Source: Mytilisepta virgata (taxonomy: Eukaryota > Mollusca > Bivalvia > Mytilida > Mytilidae). From it: a stretch of 64,000 bases of DNA. The translations under genes were made by a program, and so were the position numbers. The stretch's first letter is position 1. Each line of letters opens with the position of its first letter. The stretch covers positions 57,987,978-58,051,977 of the forward strand of contig CM051518.1 of NCBI GenBank assembly GCA_028015205.1, given 5' to 3'. Below the pieces are notes generated by a model. It was not told the origin of the DNA, did not search any database, and saw only the letters and a list, made by a program, of their open reading frames with translations. Positions 1-10,989 of the stretch are shown piece by piece.

Positions 1-2009
1 GTTCCCCTCCTTGGAATATCTCTTTGATATTTCTTGAATTTACTTTCAATAGAACATCGGTGGTACTTTCCATTTTTCTATAGAAACTGGTTTATAAGTT
101 ATTAATTAAAACTTTTAAGAAATATCTAGTACCAAAATGTTCTTAGAATTATCTTACATTTTCTAGATTTACGAGTTTTATAATATAGGCCAATGGTTAA
201 GTTGATATGCCACATGGGATAGAAAGAAAACGGCAGAGTACTGTAATTAATAATGAAATGAATTGTTTCCACTAAAAGCCTGTGTTAATTGAACTAAATT
301 TATATTTGCTTGTATAGCAAAATTTATGAATCTAGAATCTGTAAGATCGTTGTATTAAGAACATTACTACTAGCTAATTCTTAAACTTTTTAAGTAATAA
401 CTTTGTAACGAATTTCTATAAAAAAATAAAAAATAAAATCAATACTCTATTTATAGTACAAACTAATTTCCGGAACCTGTGAACAACTACATGTATTTAT
501 CACTATATACGAGTTATTTTTAACCAAACTAGAAAATTCCGTTAGTAAACAATAACCATGGGCTTATATTGAAAAACTCATACATCTAGAAATGTCATAT
601 AATTCAATGAACATTCTAATACTACGTAATTATTAAAATTTTAATTGATAACTTGTAAATAAGTTTCTGTAAATAAATCAAAAGTAGCACCAATTTCGTA
701 TTTATCTCTAAAAGTGAAAAGATATTTTATTGGCCAAATACTATTTACAACTTAAAACCTTTCCTCTGGTTATTCTAGATGTTGAATTTTGAATTTCGAA
801 TATTGAATTTAAGATTTCGAATTTCGAACTTTGGATGTTGAATCTCGAATTTCGTATTTCGAATCACGTATGATCCTTCTAGGCTTTCGTAGTTTTTGGT
901 TTTATTTTTTTTTATCAATTTTAATCTGCTCTAGAAGATTTGGGTTATTTGGCTCCCGACAACATAAATATGTACCTGTAATAGTGCTAATGAGAAACGA
1001 TAAGTTCAAAAAGTGCATATGAATTGTGTAAACTTGGTTTTGAATTTTTTAAATATACAAATAAATTGAACTGAAGTGTTTTAGAAATAAACTTCAGTAA
1101 CCCCTTGAACTAAATGCTCAAATATGACCCCATTGTTAAACAATATTTGTTTAATTTTAAATAAATTAAATTGTATCCCCACGAAATCATTTTCAGAAGC
1201 AAACACTCGAAATTGTAACCCACGAAAATAAGTGATTTAACAGTATATCTGACGCTCCAAATAAACATTAAACGGCAAATATCCTATAGCTAATATTCTT
1301 ACATGAACACAGATGGTTTTTTTTACGAACAAAGGAAGGAACTGGAAAGTTTTTTTCGAAAGTTTGTCACACATTCAGTGAACATTTTCGTAAAGAAAGC
1401 ACTTTTAAACTACAATGGGACGTTTAACAAAAAAGGTCTCCAATGCATGTAACACTTGATAAAAAAATAAGAAATATAAGCATGAAGGTACTTACAAAAT
1501 AATTTTCAAGATACTTTTAGTCCAAATCAAAACAGCTTAGTAGTCTTATATATTCTTATAATATTCAACATGTTCAATTTTCAAAGCTGTGAAAGTCTCT
1601 CAATCCACCAGCTTATACGAATTCTAATGAATTTTCCAATATTTCAGTAAAACATGTGTGTTAATGAAAATTCTTACAAAAAATGTCATTGTTTCAAAGT
1701 TTGCAGGTAATGTTCGCACTTCATCACCGTTTTTGTGGTTAAAAAGATATATTCTCAAATAAATGGGAAGTAGAAATTTTGCAAGCCATTATTAAATTAA
1801 TGAATATGCAGTTTTTTATTGCTTATAAATTCACATTCTTTAAAAAGGTTAACAATTTTAGATAAAAATATAGTAAACGTATTTTCAAGGGCAAATGGCA
1901 ACTCGACTTAGAAGACATACATAGTTACAAATTTTGTGTTTCAATTTTATCACAATCCATCTGATAATAATACAAGGGAAAAGCAAGCAGTGATGAGGCT
2001 AAAACGTAC
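1..2009. other. AT-rich intronic or downstream sequence, no gene seen
   Basis: This stretch lies downstream (on the minus strand) of the exon at 2,010-2,237, so it should be intron 3 of the lectin-domain gene. I see no cysteine-rich exon, splice-flanked open frame or RNA gene here. The only structure is a short gaatttc-type simple repeat near 780-870. Confidence 0.5.
778..872. repeat. degenerate (gaatttc)n simple repeat
   Basis: The words gaattt, tgaattt and tttcgaa recur about a dozen times in under 100 bases. This reads as a decayed 7-8 bp microsatellite. Confidence 0.7.
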
Positions 2010-2237
2010 CGTGTACTTCCACATAACACAACTCAACAAACGCTGTGGGGGTTGTTCTGTTATTATAAATTATAGCTTCCTTTCCGATGGCATAACAGCC
2101 AATATAAAAGGTAATATTTTGATTCGCTAGTCCGTCTGCATCTTTATAGCAACGATAACCCGTAGGCTCTCCTGGGGGCAAGTTGGTTCTTGTGAAATTT
2201 GTAAGGTACAAGGAAAATCCATTTACCCGTTCGGGAT
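2010..2237 (-). CDS. exon 3 of secreted F5/8C (fucolectin-like) domain gene
   Basis: This 228-bp exon encodes the second half of a galactose-binding-like (F5/8 type C / fucolectin-like) domain. Visible marks are NGFSLYLTN near the start, a Cys in GYRCYKD, and ELCYVEVHG at the end; the last is the closing beta strand of these domains (xELCEVEVxG). The acceptor is tatttccttgtag followed by atcccg, and the donor is cacg followed by gtacgt. Both flanking introns are phase 1, and the frame continues exactly from the exon at 29,330-29,536, giving a continuous domain. The rest of the protein, possibly EGF-like repeats as in similar bivalve proteins, would lie left of the window. No frame damage is visible. 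Confidence 0.8.
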
Positions 2238-3366
2238 CTACAAGGAAATAATTCTAGTTAGCAGTACTGCTGACCATAATGTTCAAATGGATATCACTGA
2301 AATATGGATAGTGAAGTTATATTCGTAAATCACTCTTAAGTTTGATTTTATCATACTTTTATAATGTATTTTATGTAATATTTAATTTTCGGTGGCCATA
2401 TTCCTGCAATGCACTATCGATGTTTATACCAGCCGACGAGCGTGAATTAAACATAATCCATTTGAAAAGTATTGCGCTTTTCATGTATGCAGTATATCAC
2501 AAATGACAAAAGGAAAGGACACTCAGGAATTTCCAAGATGAATCAATTAGGTTGCAGTTAAGTTCAATTATCGTTGAAAAAAAAAAATCGATCTTGCTCT
2601 GTTAGTTAGTATACTTTATACTCTTGCAGATATTTGCAAGTGAAATACAAACGAAGAACTCGTATATTATTTGATTTTACACAATAGGATAGAGACCATG
2701 AATGAGATGTACATATTTTTACCTTTACCATTTGATCGTGTAGGTTTTTCTCATGTCCAGGCCTAGGAATTTTATTCTGCTATAATGATATCCAATATAA
2801 AGAGGCTAAATGTGACTAAAACAGCATGGAAAATCGTCCACTTGCTACATATTATAGATACATAAGTTTTGACGTCAGAAGACAAATTAGCTGATTTATG
2901 ATTTTTTAGACATTAAAACTTTTTGGAATAGTTCTCTATCTACAGTTACATGTATTTGAATATAAAGAGAAAAACATATTTACTTTCGTCCGTCCTCCAT
3001 TTTTTCTCACGTAAGAACCATATATGATATTGCTATTACTTCGCGTCTATCAATGTCTGTTCCTCCGAACGTCTACAAACTTTCTTCACATTTACCGGCC
3101 ACAAAACTTTGATTCCATTATTATCTTAACTTGACTATTGATACCTTTATAACCGGAATTGTATGCTATGATTGCTATGTCAAGCCAAAACATATGAATT
3201 CAAAGTCAACAGTATCAATTTTTATATATGTACATGTATATAGAAAAACGTATGCCCAAATACATTCAAACACGAATTACCAGTAGTAACATAGAAAAAA
3301 TATTTCTGAACTGACACATGCACATGAATAAAGATTATTATGAATAAATTTTCCATTATAGAATTA

Positions 3367-3570
3367 AACAAGAGGCTCACCAGAGCTTGTATCGCTCATC
3401 TGGAGTCTGATTTTAATTGGACAATTAATCAACTATTTGACCAAGTTTGTTGCAATTGGTTAAATTGTTCAGGGAAAATTTGTTGAAGATTTATTTTTCA
3501 TAAAGTTTAATGTTAAAATATGTTCCCTGATGGTGGTAGTCCTGGAAGGAAGTTGATAAAATTGACCAGG
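3367..3570 (+). mobile_element. 5' end fragment of a pearl/HINE-like element
   Basis: The string 'aacaagaggctcaccagagc' followed by 'ttgtatcgctcatctgg' matches the left terminus of the tandem-core elements at 20.4 and 30.9 kb. After about 200 bases the similarity stops, so this is a truncated copy. Confidence 0.6.
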
Positions 3571-4149
3571 AATACGGGTGAACCTAAAATAAATATAACA
3601 AAACCCGACCTCAAATTACACAAACCAATAACTCCTAAATAGAATTTATTATGAACAAACTTGACAATATTTTCTATTATAAAATTAAAAAAGGAACATT
3701 ATGCCATACTAAGATTTTCGTGATTTTCAGTTAATGTTATTACCGTATATCGAACTTTTTCGAGTGTGTCTATTTTTTTTTTATGTTTGCGGCAACAAAT
3801 TTCCACCTTTGCTTGGTATTTTCGATAATTGAATATTAGTATTTAACGAACGACGACACTTTCGGATACATACGTGAACACTTTTCACAAAGGTGTTTCA
3901 CTTGATTCTAATCTGTTTATCTAACTAATTCATTGAATTTGCAGTTTACAAAAGTGACTATTTTCTTTATTACTGTCATGTCTAATTTGTATTTTTTTCA
4001 AACAATTTCTTTAATAATAAGTCTTTTAAAGGTGTCAACATTGTACCTCTCGTTTTTATTTTGACACTGTTTGTGTCCGCCTGTCACGAATTAGGAGTTC
4101 AACCATAATATTGATTCCAAAGATAATCTATTATGTAACAAAAATTCCA

Positions 4150-4400
4150 ATTGGAATTTATTTTATATGACACATATTCCGAATGCATAATAATGTCATT
4201 CATTCGATTAATGAGAATGGGAACATTATTATGTAATATTTATTCCGAACAGAAAAAGTATTATGTAATATCTATTCCGAATGGTAAACTAAATTATCTA
4301 ATAATTAATATTGATATCAAAATAATAGTAAATTAAAAGGGTATGATGGATATGGGAAATATTTATTCCGAATGGTGTTGGTATTATATAATTATTAACA
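4150..4400. repeat. degenerate short repeat with 'attccgaa' core
   Basis: The block 'tatgtaatatntattccgaa' recurs at least four times with irregular spacing. It looks like a decayed tandem or MITE-internal repeat. No coding potential is visible. Confidence 0.5.
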
Positions 4401-6265
4401 ATTAGTCACAATTACACGTATGCATATGTTTCATATAAATGTGTAAAAAATATTTTTTTTCTCATAAGAAGTCTGATTTATATCTCAACTTAAATTGTTA
4501 ACAAATTTACCTACCTTCCATTAAGGAACAGGAATATTTTTCATATTCATCAGCATCCATGTTTGCATGTACATACAGGTACTGTATACAGGTAAATACG
4601 TCTAACTCATAAAGACTTTTAAATGTACATAATAGAAAACCATCAAGTAATTAAAACACCTTTTTGATTTAAATAATAATCAAAACCACCTACATAGAAG
4701 GAATATTTGTTATATTAATCAACATATAACATAAGTTCCTTACATCAGTGAAACAAATATAATACTGATGGAAAAAGTATTCCATGACAGAAATTCTGCA
4801 GAACATATATTATTATAATATTGTTTCCGTCAGGAATAAATGTTATTAGGAACAATTATACGTTGACAAACTTACCGGATTCTTTCGATGTCGAAGTTAT
4901 TAAAAAGTTTATTATAAAACTAATAATGTCGTTATCAATGATTACAAAAATTAGCAAAAATTCCTTTCATGTCTTCCTTCATATGTTCTAAATGAATACA
5001 ATATTTGGTTTTGATTGCGACTCTTCCGCATTTTATGCCTTGAAATAATTTATAATCTTGGCGTACAGCATTTCATAATTCCACACTTGGTTGACTCAAA
5101 TCGAAACTACCTTTGTTCACCGTTTGTTGATTGAATACACAGAAAAAATACCTTAACGGACAAGAAACATTGACCTGAAAATTTTAAGTAATTTCAGGGA
5201 AATATTTGCAAAGGATTTTTAAAAAAATGAAAATTTAACACAGGGAAAATTCAACTTCTTGTTTTCTTCAAGAACCGCGAAAAAGCCTACCGAAAAAATT
5301 CCCGATATAGGGTATATTGATCATACATTAGAAAAAAAAGTTTTCTCTGTTGATATAGTATTTATTTATTGTAAAAACTAAAACAAAACGATTTGAGTAG
5401 GTCTTATATACAATCAACGTTTGGGAAAAGAATCGTTTGGAAAGATTCAAATGCACCATGGTACAACAAAGGATGCCGTGGCATAATGTTCTTTTTTTCA
5501 AGTTTTATAAAGGAAAATTTTATCAATAATATTATTCATAATAAACTTTGTTCATGTGCATCTGTCCATTCAGAAATATTTTTTTCTCGGTTCCTGCTGG
5601 TAAATCGTGTATGAACGTATTTCGGCGTGAGGTTTTCTATATACATATGTTGAAATGGACACTGGACACTGTTAATTTTGCATTCAAATGTTTTTGGCTG
5701 GATATAAGAATCATAGCATACAAGTTCGATTCCAAAGATATCAATAGTCAGGTTAAGATCATAATAAAATCAAAATTTCATGGCCGGTAAATGTGAAGAA
5801 TGTTTGTAAACTTATTACATGCCCAAAAAAGAGACCGGAACTGAAGGTTAATTAACCTAACCCTCATGTAGTAAACAAGTATTAATACCGTTGAAATTTA
5901 CTTCGGCCTTGTGACTATTCTATTTGTCATAACCTCAGCATAAAGTTAACTTGAGGACAGAAATTGTCATAAGAACTGTGTTAAGAACAAAGACGATGAC
6001 CCCGTCTGGATTAATCGTGAAGATAGAGCACGAGCACTGGCAACCGTTTTGACCGTCATCGGGTAAATATATCTCTGCGTTGGTCGTAATACATGTAGTA
6101 ACGACATGTTAAATATACATGAATTGTTGACATTCTATTAATAAAAAAGTGATTTGATTACGATATTTTGATCTTGATTATAATTAAGGAGATGAATTAA
6201 TATAAGTCTTATGACTTGTTTTAGAATTCCTTTAATTGATTCTTTTGTTTGATGTATTTGAAATT

Positions 6266-6658
6266 AGTTAAAAATACCCAAAAAGTATACTTTTTTCTGA
6301 ACAAAGTTCCAAGGGCAGGTTCGAAACCCCCCTCTAAATAGTCAAATGACTATTTTGACCGCCTTTCCTTGTGATTTATAGATTTTGTTTTTACCGGAGT
6401 TGGTTTATCACCTCTACCACCCGAAATCGTACTTTTTTTAATCACAGTTCCACGTCACGTTCGAAAACCCCGTCAAACTAGCCACATGACTATTTTGCCC
6501 AATTTCCTTGTGATTTCTTTTATTTTTTTTTTTACCAAAGCTGGTTTATCACCGCTGCCACCCGAAATTGTCCTTTTTTTATTCAAGTTCCAAGTGCACG
6601 TTTAAAATCCACACGAAAATAACCACATGGCTATTTCGCGCCCTCTTTTCCTTGTGAT
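6266..6658 (+). repeat. left TIR of the Polinton-like element, ~125-bp units x3
   Basis: Three tandem units start near 6,300, 6,420 and 6,545. Each contains a form of 'gttccaagggcacgttcgaa', a 'agtcaaatgactatttt' block, 'ccttgtgatt', and 'ccgaaattgtacttttt'. The block is the reverse complement of 16,786-17,173. The outermost bases 'agttaaaaa' pair with 'ttcttaact' at the other end. Confidence 0.9.
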
Positions 6659-6661
6659 GTT

Positions 6662-7110
6662 TTAGTTTTTTACTGTATCAGAACACTTATTTTCTTTTAA
6701 ATCCTGATACAAATGAACTGTAACATCATCTAGTTTTTGACGTTCGTTGTACAAAGTAAACATAGAATTTATAATCCTTCCAAATTCCTCATCTATAATT
6801 TGTCCGTCTTCTGATGCCTTACTTATTCCATTTTCAGTCTTAAATTTATACTTTCTAGCTAAAGCGAGCTTTTTACCCACTTGTTTTTGTTTCTTTTTCT
6901 TTCGCTTGTAAACCACATTTAAAACCAAAACTACAACAGTATTTACCACGGTCAGCTGCTGTCCCCACTGCAGTAGTTGTGGTCAAAACATTTAATGTGG
7001 TACAGACAGTTTTACTCCAACGTTTACCTTTTTCAAGTTTATTCTCATAATTCCTGATTTCTAAAAGCAAGTGATATTCCAGTTCCTCCAGTCCCCGTTG
7101 TCTATACTTG
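6662..7110 (-). pseudogene. small membrane-associated protein of the element, frameshifted
   Basis: The minus-strand frames show an N-terminal helix-rich part (LLLEIRNYENKLEKGKRW), a Thr/Val/Ala-rich hydrophobic stretch after it, then a lysine-rich linker (YKRKKKKQK) and a C-terminal helix (RQKLDDVTVHLYQDLK). The two parts lie in different frames (about 6,873-7,110 and 6,662-6,949), so at least one frameshift is present. The layout matches an uncharacterised protein common in this class of virus-like elements in cnidarians and molluscs, with 'RNYENK...KRW' followed by a hydrophobic segment. I infer membrane or virion association. The C-terminal ~30 codons recur at the other end of the element (16,052-16,147). 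Confidence 0.6.
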
Positions 7111-7132
7111 TTTTTTTTTGATCGTCGATTTT

Positions 7133-7583
7133 TTAAAAGTACTTTTTTAATAACATTTCATTATAAATTTTGTCGGTTGGACTAAGGTATTTATATAAGA
7201 TGTTATAGATATCTTTCTCTTGTGCTTGATGAAGAAAGAATAGATAGAAGAAACCGCATAAAAAACTTAATTTGTGTTGTTACTAAATTGTGTTGTAGCG
7301 ACATTTAGTCTTTATGTAATGAAGAAATTTTTGTGGTGGTGGAAGACCGTAACTATCGAAGTAAATGCCTCCGGCATTGGTAAGCTCATCACGAAAATCC
7401 AAACACACCCAGTGGATCCCTTCTCAAATAATAATCAATATTCAATATTCCACACTCATTTTTATTCCGTTAGTTTGGTAGATTGTCCCGACTATACACC
7501 CCTTTGAAATTAGTAATACCAAATTTGTCAACCCACTTTAAGATATCAAAGTTATTCAACGGTTTAAGCCTCTTTTTTTGCAT
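7133..7583 (-). pseudogene. adenain/Ulp1-like cysteine protease, broken
   Basis: From an ATG at 7,583 the minus strand reads MQKKRLKPLNNFDILKWV, then FKGVYSRDNLP, the usual N-terminal part of this protease family. A stop follows, then KNECGILNID. After a frameshift come HWVCLD (His region), IYFDSYGLPPP (the Asp/Asn region) and, after further breaks, CGFFYLFFL (Cys region), ending near 7,133. The order His-Asp-Cys and the ~150-residue length fit the C5/Ulp1-type maturation proteases of adenoviruses and Polintons, which cleave virion precursors. The catalytic His and Cys positions are retained as short motifs, but the frame is disrupted by at least one stop and two shifts. Confidence 0.75.
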
Positions 7584-7594
7584 TACATATAGTC

Positions 7595-8049
7595 TTCTAA
7601 CGCTGTCCACTTGTAATCCTCTACCAAATGGGCGCTCTACCTGTAGACCTTTCCCAAATAAACTGGCTAACACTTGTACTGCTAGGCTGCCTAACATACC
7701 AATGAATCCACAGTATGTTGCCCACTGCGCCGATGCCTAGAGCGGGTAATAATTTAGATGCTGCAGTCTTCACGAGCGGAAGTACAAGTTTAGCAAGAAC
7801 ACCAAGGAACCTGCTATTTTGTAATTGAACTCTCATTTGTATCTGATAGTTAGTTGAACGTCATTCCCAGATGCTTTTGCTTTCTTTATTCTATTTACTT
7901 GCGTTTCCGATAAAGCTATTAGAAAAGTCACCTGTTAATTGATTATTAATTAATCTTAATGTAAGGCACGACTTATTCTCATATGACTTTGCTAAATTTC
8001 TTCTTTGACCTTCGGATAAACCGAGACTGTATTTGACGTATTAACTCAT
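7595..8049 (-). pseudogene. small basic-hydrophobic virion protein (adenovirus pX-like), broken
   Basis: An ATG at 8,049 is followed within two codons by a stop, then by a frame with LGLSEGQRRNLAKSYENK, LRLINNQLTG, and after a second stop IKKAKASGNDVQLTI. A downstream part contains RVQLQNSRFLGVLAKLVLPL and KLLPALGIGAVG, a small amphipathic or hydrophobic region, and a tail with two copies of a GxGLQV motif (GKGLQV, GRGLQV). Proteins with this layout sit next to the protease gene in related elements and resemble adenovirus core/membrane-active peptides. The exact role is inferred. The gene has several stops and shifts. Confidence 0.55.
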
Positions 8050-8076
8050 TTTTTATTTTCTTATATAATTACAATA

Positions 8077-9192
8077 TCATTTCCAATTGTGTGCAGAATT
8101 GACTCCTCCGTACAAGGACTCAAATTTGGTAGAGTTCAGCATATTCACTGTATCATACGCGTTACTAGCATTAGGTTTGAAATTGCAGACTTCATTGAAA
8201 ATTCTGCTAATTTGATTCGATCTGTATTCAGTTTCAGGGTAATATTTTCCAGAACCAATTTCAGGTTTAGCTCTAAGGACCTTAAAATCTGTATCTGCAT
8301 TATTTACCTTGAAAGTATCGAGTAATAAAGGGTTTTCTTTCTGATCAGCATGTTTGCCACCTCTTTGCAAGAATGCGAATACATGTTTCGGGTGCTTTAT
8401 TCCTATTGAAATAAGATATGAAAGTTCGGATGCTTTAGTTGAACCACTACTGTGAATGGATTCTCTCAGGTATATCCATCGTCTTGGTTTCATGTAATTT
8501 TGAAGAACGGTGGACATTCCATCAGAATTTAAATTAAGTCTTGGAATCTAAAGCTCAAAGTGTGTAATTACGACTCTGCTTACATCATCACCGGTCCTGA
8601 ATAAGTAGTTATTGTTGTTTATCTCTTCCTTAATTCCCATCTTAGCTGGAGATAATAGATTTTGTTCTAGCGATTGAAAGAAACTGAGCCGATTTAGAGG
8701 TATTTTTCCTGTTACTTCCGCAAGGCCATTTGTTAGTGTAGCTACTGTCGCAAACCCCGTATTTCCCGCAGCAGTAACTGCACTAAAGCTGTTTTTACCA
8801 ACAGAATTGACATAACCATCGGACAAAGTAAGTAATGTTTTAAAGTGATTTGCTAATGACAGATGGTTACAGTTGTATACTATTTTTCCGTTTTGTTTGA
8901 CTGTCATTTGACTCAGAAAACTCGGTGCCGTACCATCTGCTAGTTTTGCTACCTTGAATTTCATTAGGATGTATCCATTATACCAATCAGAGAACGCCGC
9001 CCTGTTGCTTACCGTAAATTTATAGTATGTCTTTACCTGTTGTTGTGTGTTGGGAGTAATCTTAAGGGGGTATCTAGACGGATGCAACAATACTCGTACC
9101 TTTCGACTTTGTTCCCCTAAACATCTTTTTCTTACAATATTATTTTTCTTTTTATATATATAAAAATGAGTAGCTACTGTGTGAAAGAACAA
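8077..9192 (-). pseudogene. major capsid protein-like, one in-frame stop
   Basis: The upstream part (9,192-8,548) contains YYKFTVSNRAAFSDWYNGY, a VKQNGKIVYN strand, and the strongly conserved IPLNRLSFFQSLEQNLL segment ending in RVVITHFEL. An in-frame TAG then interrupts the reading, and the frame continues in register into 8,517-8,077 with RWIYLRESI, KHPKHVFAFLQR, and KYYPETEY. This is the pattern of the capsid protein of Polinton-like elements that carry F54H12.3-type integrases, probably a double jelly roll. About 345 residues are visible. The last ~10 residues look shifted relative to the family end. The true start is probably below 9,100, because the plus-strand PLA2-like gene starts at 9,166. 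Confidence 0.75.
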
Positions 9193-9687
9193 CAGATCAC
9201 AGAGTCTTTCTTTCCAAGGGTGGTAAGAACAAACAATAGAAGATACATGGAATATTGTACGTGTGTTAGCTGTGGAATCATTAAAACCAAGTTTGTCTCA
9301 GGAAAAAAGGAAGCAAAACTGGATATATACAAAGCGATTAGGCCAATAGTACCAAAAGGTGGTGTTATTCTACCAGGAACAAATTATTGTGGACCTTATA
9401 ATAGAATGGATATACCCACCAAGAACAAATAAGATGGGGTATGCAGAAGTCGCGATTTTTGCTACTCCGACTATCCACAAGGAAAACAAGACTGTGACAA
9501 AAAGATGTTGTCCGAATTAAAACAAATAAAACCCTCATCTGTCGAAGAGACTGTGAACAAAAAGTTAGTCCACGATGTGGTGGGAGCCAAGAGTAAATTG
9601 GGACTCGGAGTAAAAAAAAACAACCGCGGGCGCGAAACAAAAACAGGAAATAAAGTGGACAGACAAATTAGCAGAGGAGTTGCATAA
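9166..9687 (+). pseudogene. PLA2-like protein with N-terminal Cys motif, broken
   Basis: Starting MSSYCVKEQQ at 9,166, the N-terminus resembles a zinc-ribbon (YCVK...CVSCG; some Cys partners changed), then LPGTNYCGPYN, the glycine-rich Ca-loop motif of parvovirus-type PLA2 domains. A stop at about 9,430 follows. In register downstream the reading continues DGVCRSRDFCYSDYPQG, equivalent to the DxxCxxHDxCY active-site helix, and then a lysine-rich tail (SKLGLGVKKNNRGR). The active-site His is replaced by Arg. In parvovirus VP1 this domain breaches endosomal membranes during entry; a similar role here is inference. The gene overlaps or abuts the integrase. Confidence 0.7.
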
Positions 9688-10623
9688 ACAAGTAAGAAAA
9701 AAGTTTTCCCTCAGACGAGTGGAAGTGTCCCATGCCGAAAACACTTGGGGTGCCGATCTTGTAGACATGCAATCTTATTCAAGACATAACAAGGGGTACA
9801 AGTATTTACTCAATATAATTTACGTATTTTCTAAATACGCGTGGAGTGTGCCACTGAAAACAAAGACAGGACAAGAAGTGAACGAAGGGTTCAGAAAAAT
9901 ACTAAAGGAGGGTAGGACTATTACTATGGGTCGATCAGGGATCTGAGTTCTACAATCAAAAGTTCAAGAAAATTCTAGAGGGCCACGATATAGAGATGTA
10001 CTACACATTCAATCAAGGAAAGGCCGTAATTATACAGCTCTTTAATCGCACCCTAAAGGGTAGGATGTTCCGATACTTTAGCGCTAATAGCACCTATAAT
10101 TATATAGCGGTACTACCAAAACTCATAGAGCAATACAATTATACGAAACATACTTCGATAAAAAAAAAGACCAGGCAAGTAAACCTTCTAATGAAAACAC
10201 GGTGTACCTTAATTTGTATCCGGATGCGCAGAAATCCCCAAAGACCCCAAAATTTCAAATGGGCGACGAGGTCAGAATAAACATAAAGAAAGGCACGTCC
10301 GAAAAGGGTTACACACCCAACTGGACTGAAGAGATATTCACGATATCCGCGATTCAGTACACGGATCTAATCACGTATAGAATTACAGACTTGAATAATG
10401 AGCCTATAGAATGTAGCTTTTACGAACCCGAACTCCAGAAAACAGGTCAAGAGACCCACCTCATAGAAAAAGTCATCAGACGGGATAAATAGAATGGGGG
10501 AGTATATATCAAATGGAAAGGATATTCAGACAAATTTAATTCCTGGATTCCCATGTCAGACCTGGAATCCCTCCATCCTAATTTTCAAGTCGAAGCTCTA
10601 TATTGTCCTTATCCCACCAAATA
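9650..10623 (+). pseudogene. retroviral-type integrase with chromodomain, inactivated
   Basis: The frame opens with KWTDKLAEELHKQVRKKF, then NTWGADLVDMQ (first catalytic Asp), YKYLLNIIYVFSKYAWSVPL, and LWVDQGSEFYN (second Asp) after a frameshift near 9,930. The catalytic Glu position, normally in a VERFNRT context, reads IIQLFNRT, so Glu appears replaced by Gln. Downstream lie FRYFSAN, LPKLIEQYN, a shift near 10,180, then an SH3-like region (GYTPNWTEEIFTI). Finally a chromodomain core (VYIKWKGYS...FNSWIP) follows a TAG at 10,490. The arrangement matches the 'transposon-derived F54H12.3' integrases. At least two shifts, one stop and a lost catalytic residue indicate no activity. Confidence 0.85.
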
Positions 10624-10989
10624 GAATTTTTGATCCAGCTATCCATCCGGTAATTTTGGGAAAGTACCGTGTACCCACACCCTTAATTTACTACCGGTAA
10701 TAGCTCCGTCTACTAGATGTAGAATCTTGCCGTTCTTCTCAATATCGAGTATTGTATACATTCCACATGGTCATTTTTCTAAAGAAATCGGTTTGCCACA
10801 CGCTTCCTTTAATATTTTTAAAAATTTTCTTTTCTCATCGAGGTATAGTGACACCAGACCTTTACCTGATCTTTTGTGACAAGACTCGTCAACAGTTGGT
10901 AGTTTGTCGCTCATTTTTTTCTTTTTGTTTAATTTTTAATCATACAAATGGTGCAAAAAATAGATGGATTACGTTTAAAGAGCGTTATT
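10624..10989. other. no recognisable gene between integrase and ATPase
   Basis: Convergent 3' ends of the integrase (plus) and ATPase (minus) flank this 366-bp stretch. Both strands are full of stops and I recognise no motif. Confidence 0.5.

Noticed and set aside
5393..5790. Two overlapping 70-80 codon plus-strand frames before the virus-like element
   Set aside because: Low-complexity AT-driven composition, no motif, no splice context.
6249..6265. A 6-bp target site duplication for the virus-like element
   Set aside because: Several choices of terminus were tried; the left flank (gaaatt) and right flank (acttttg) do not match.
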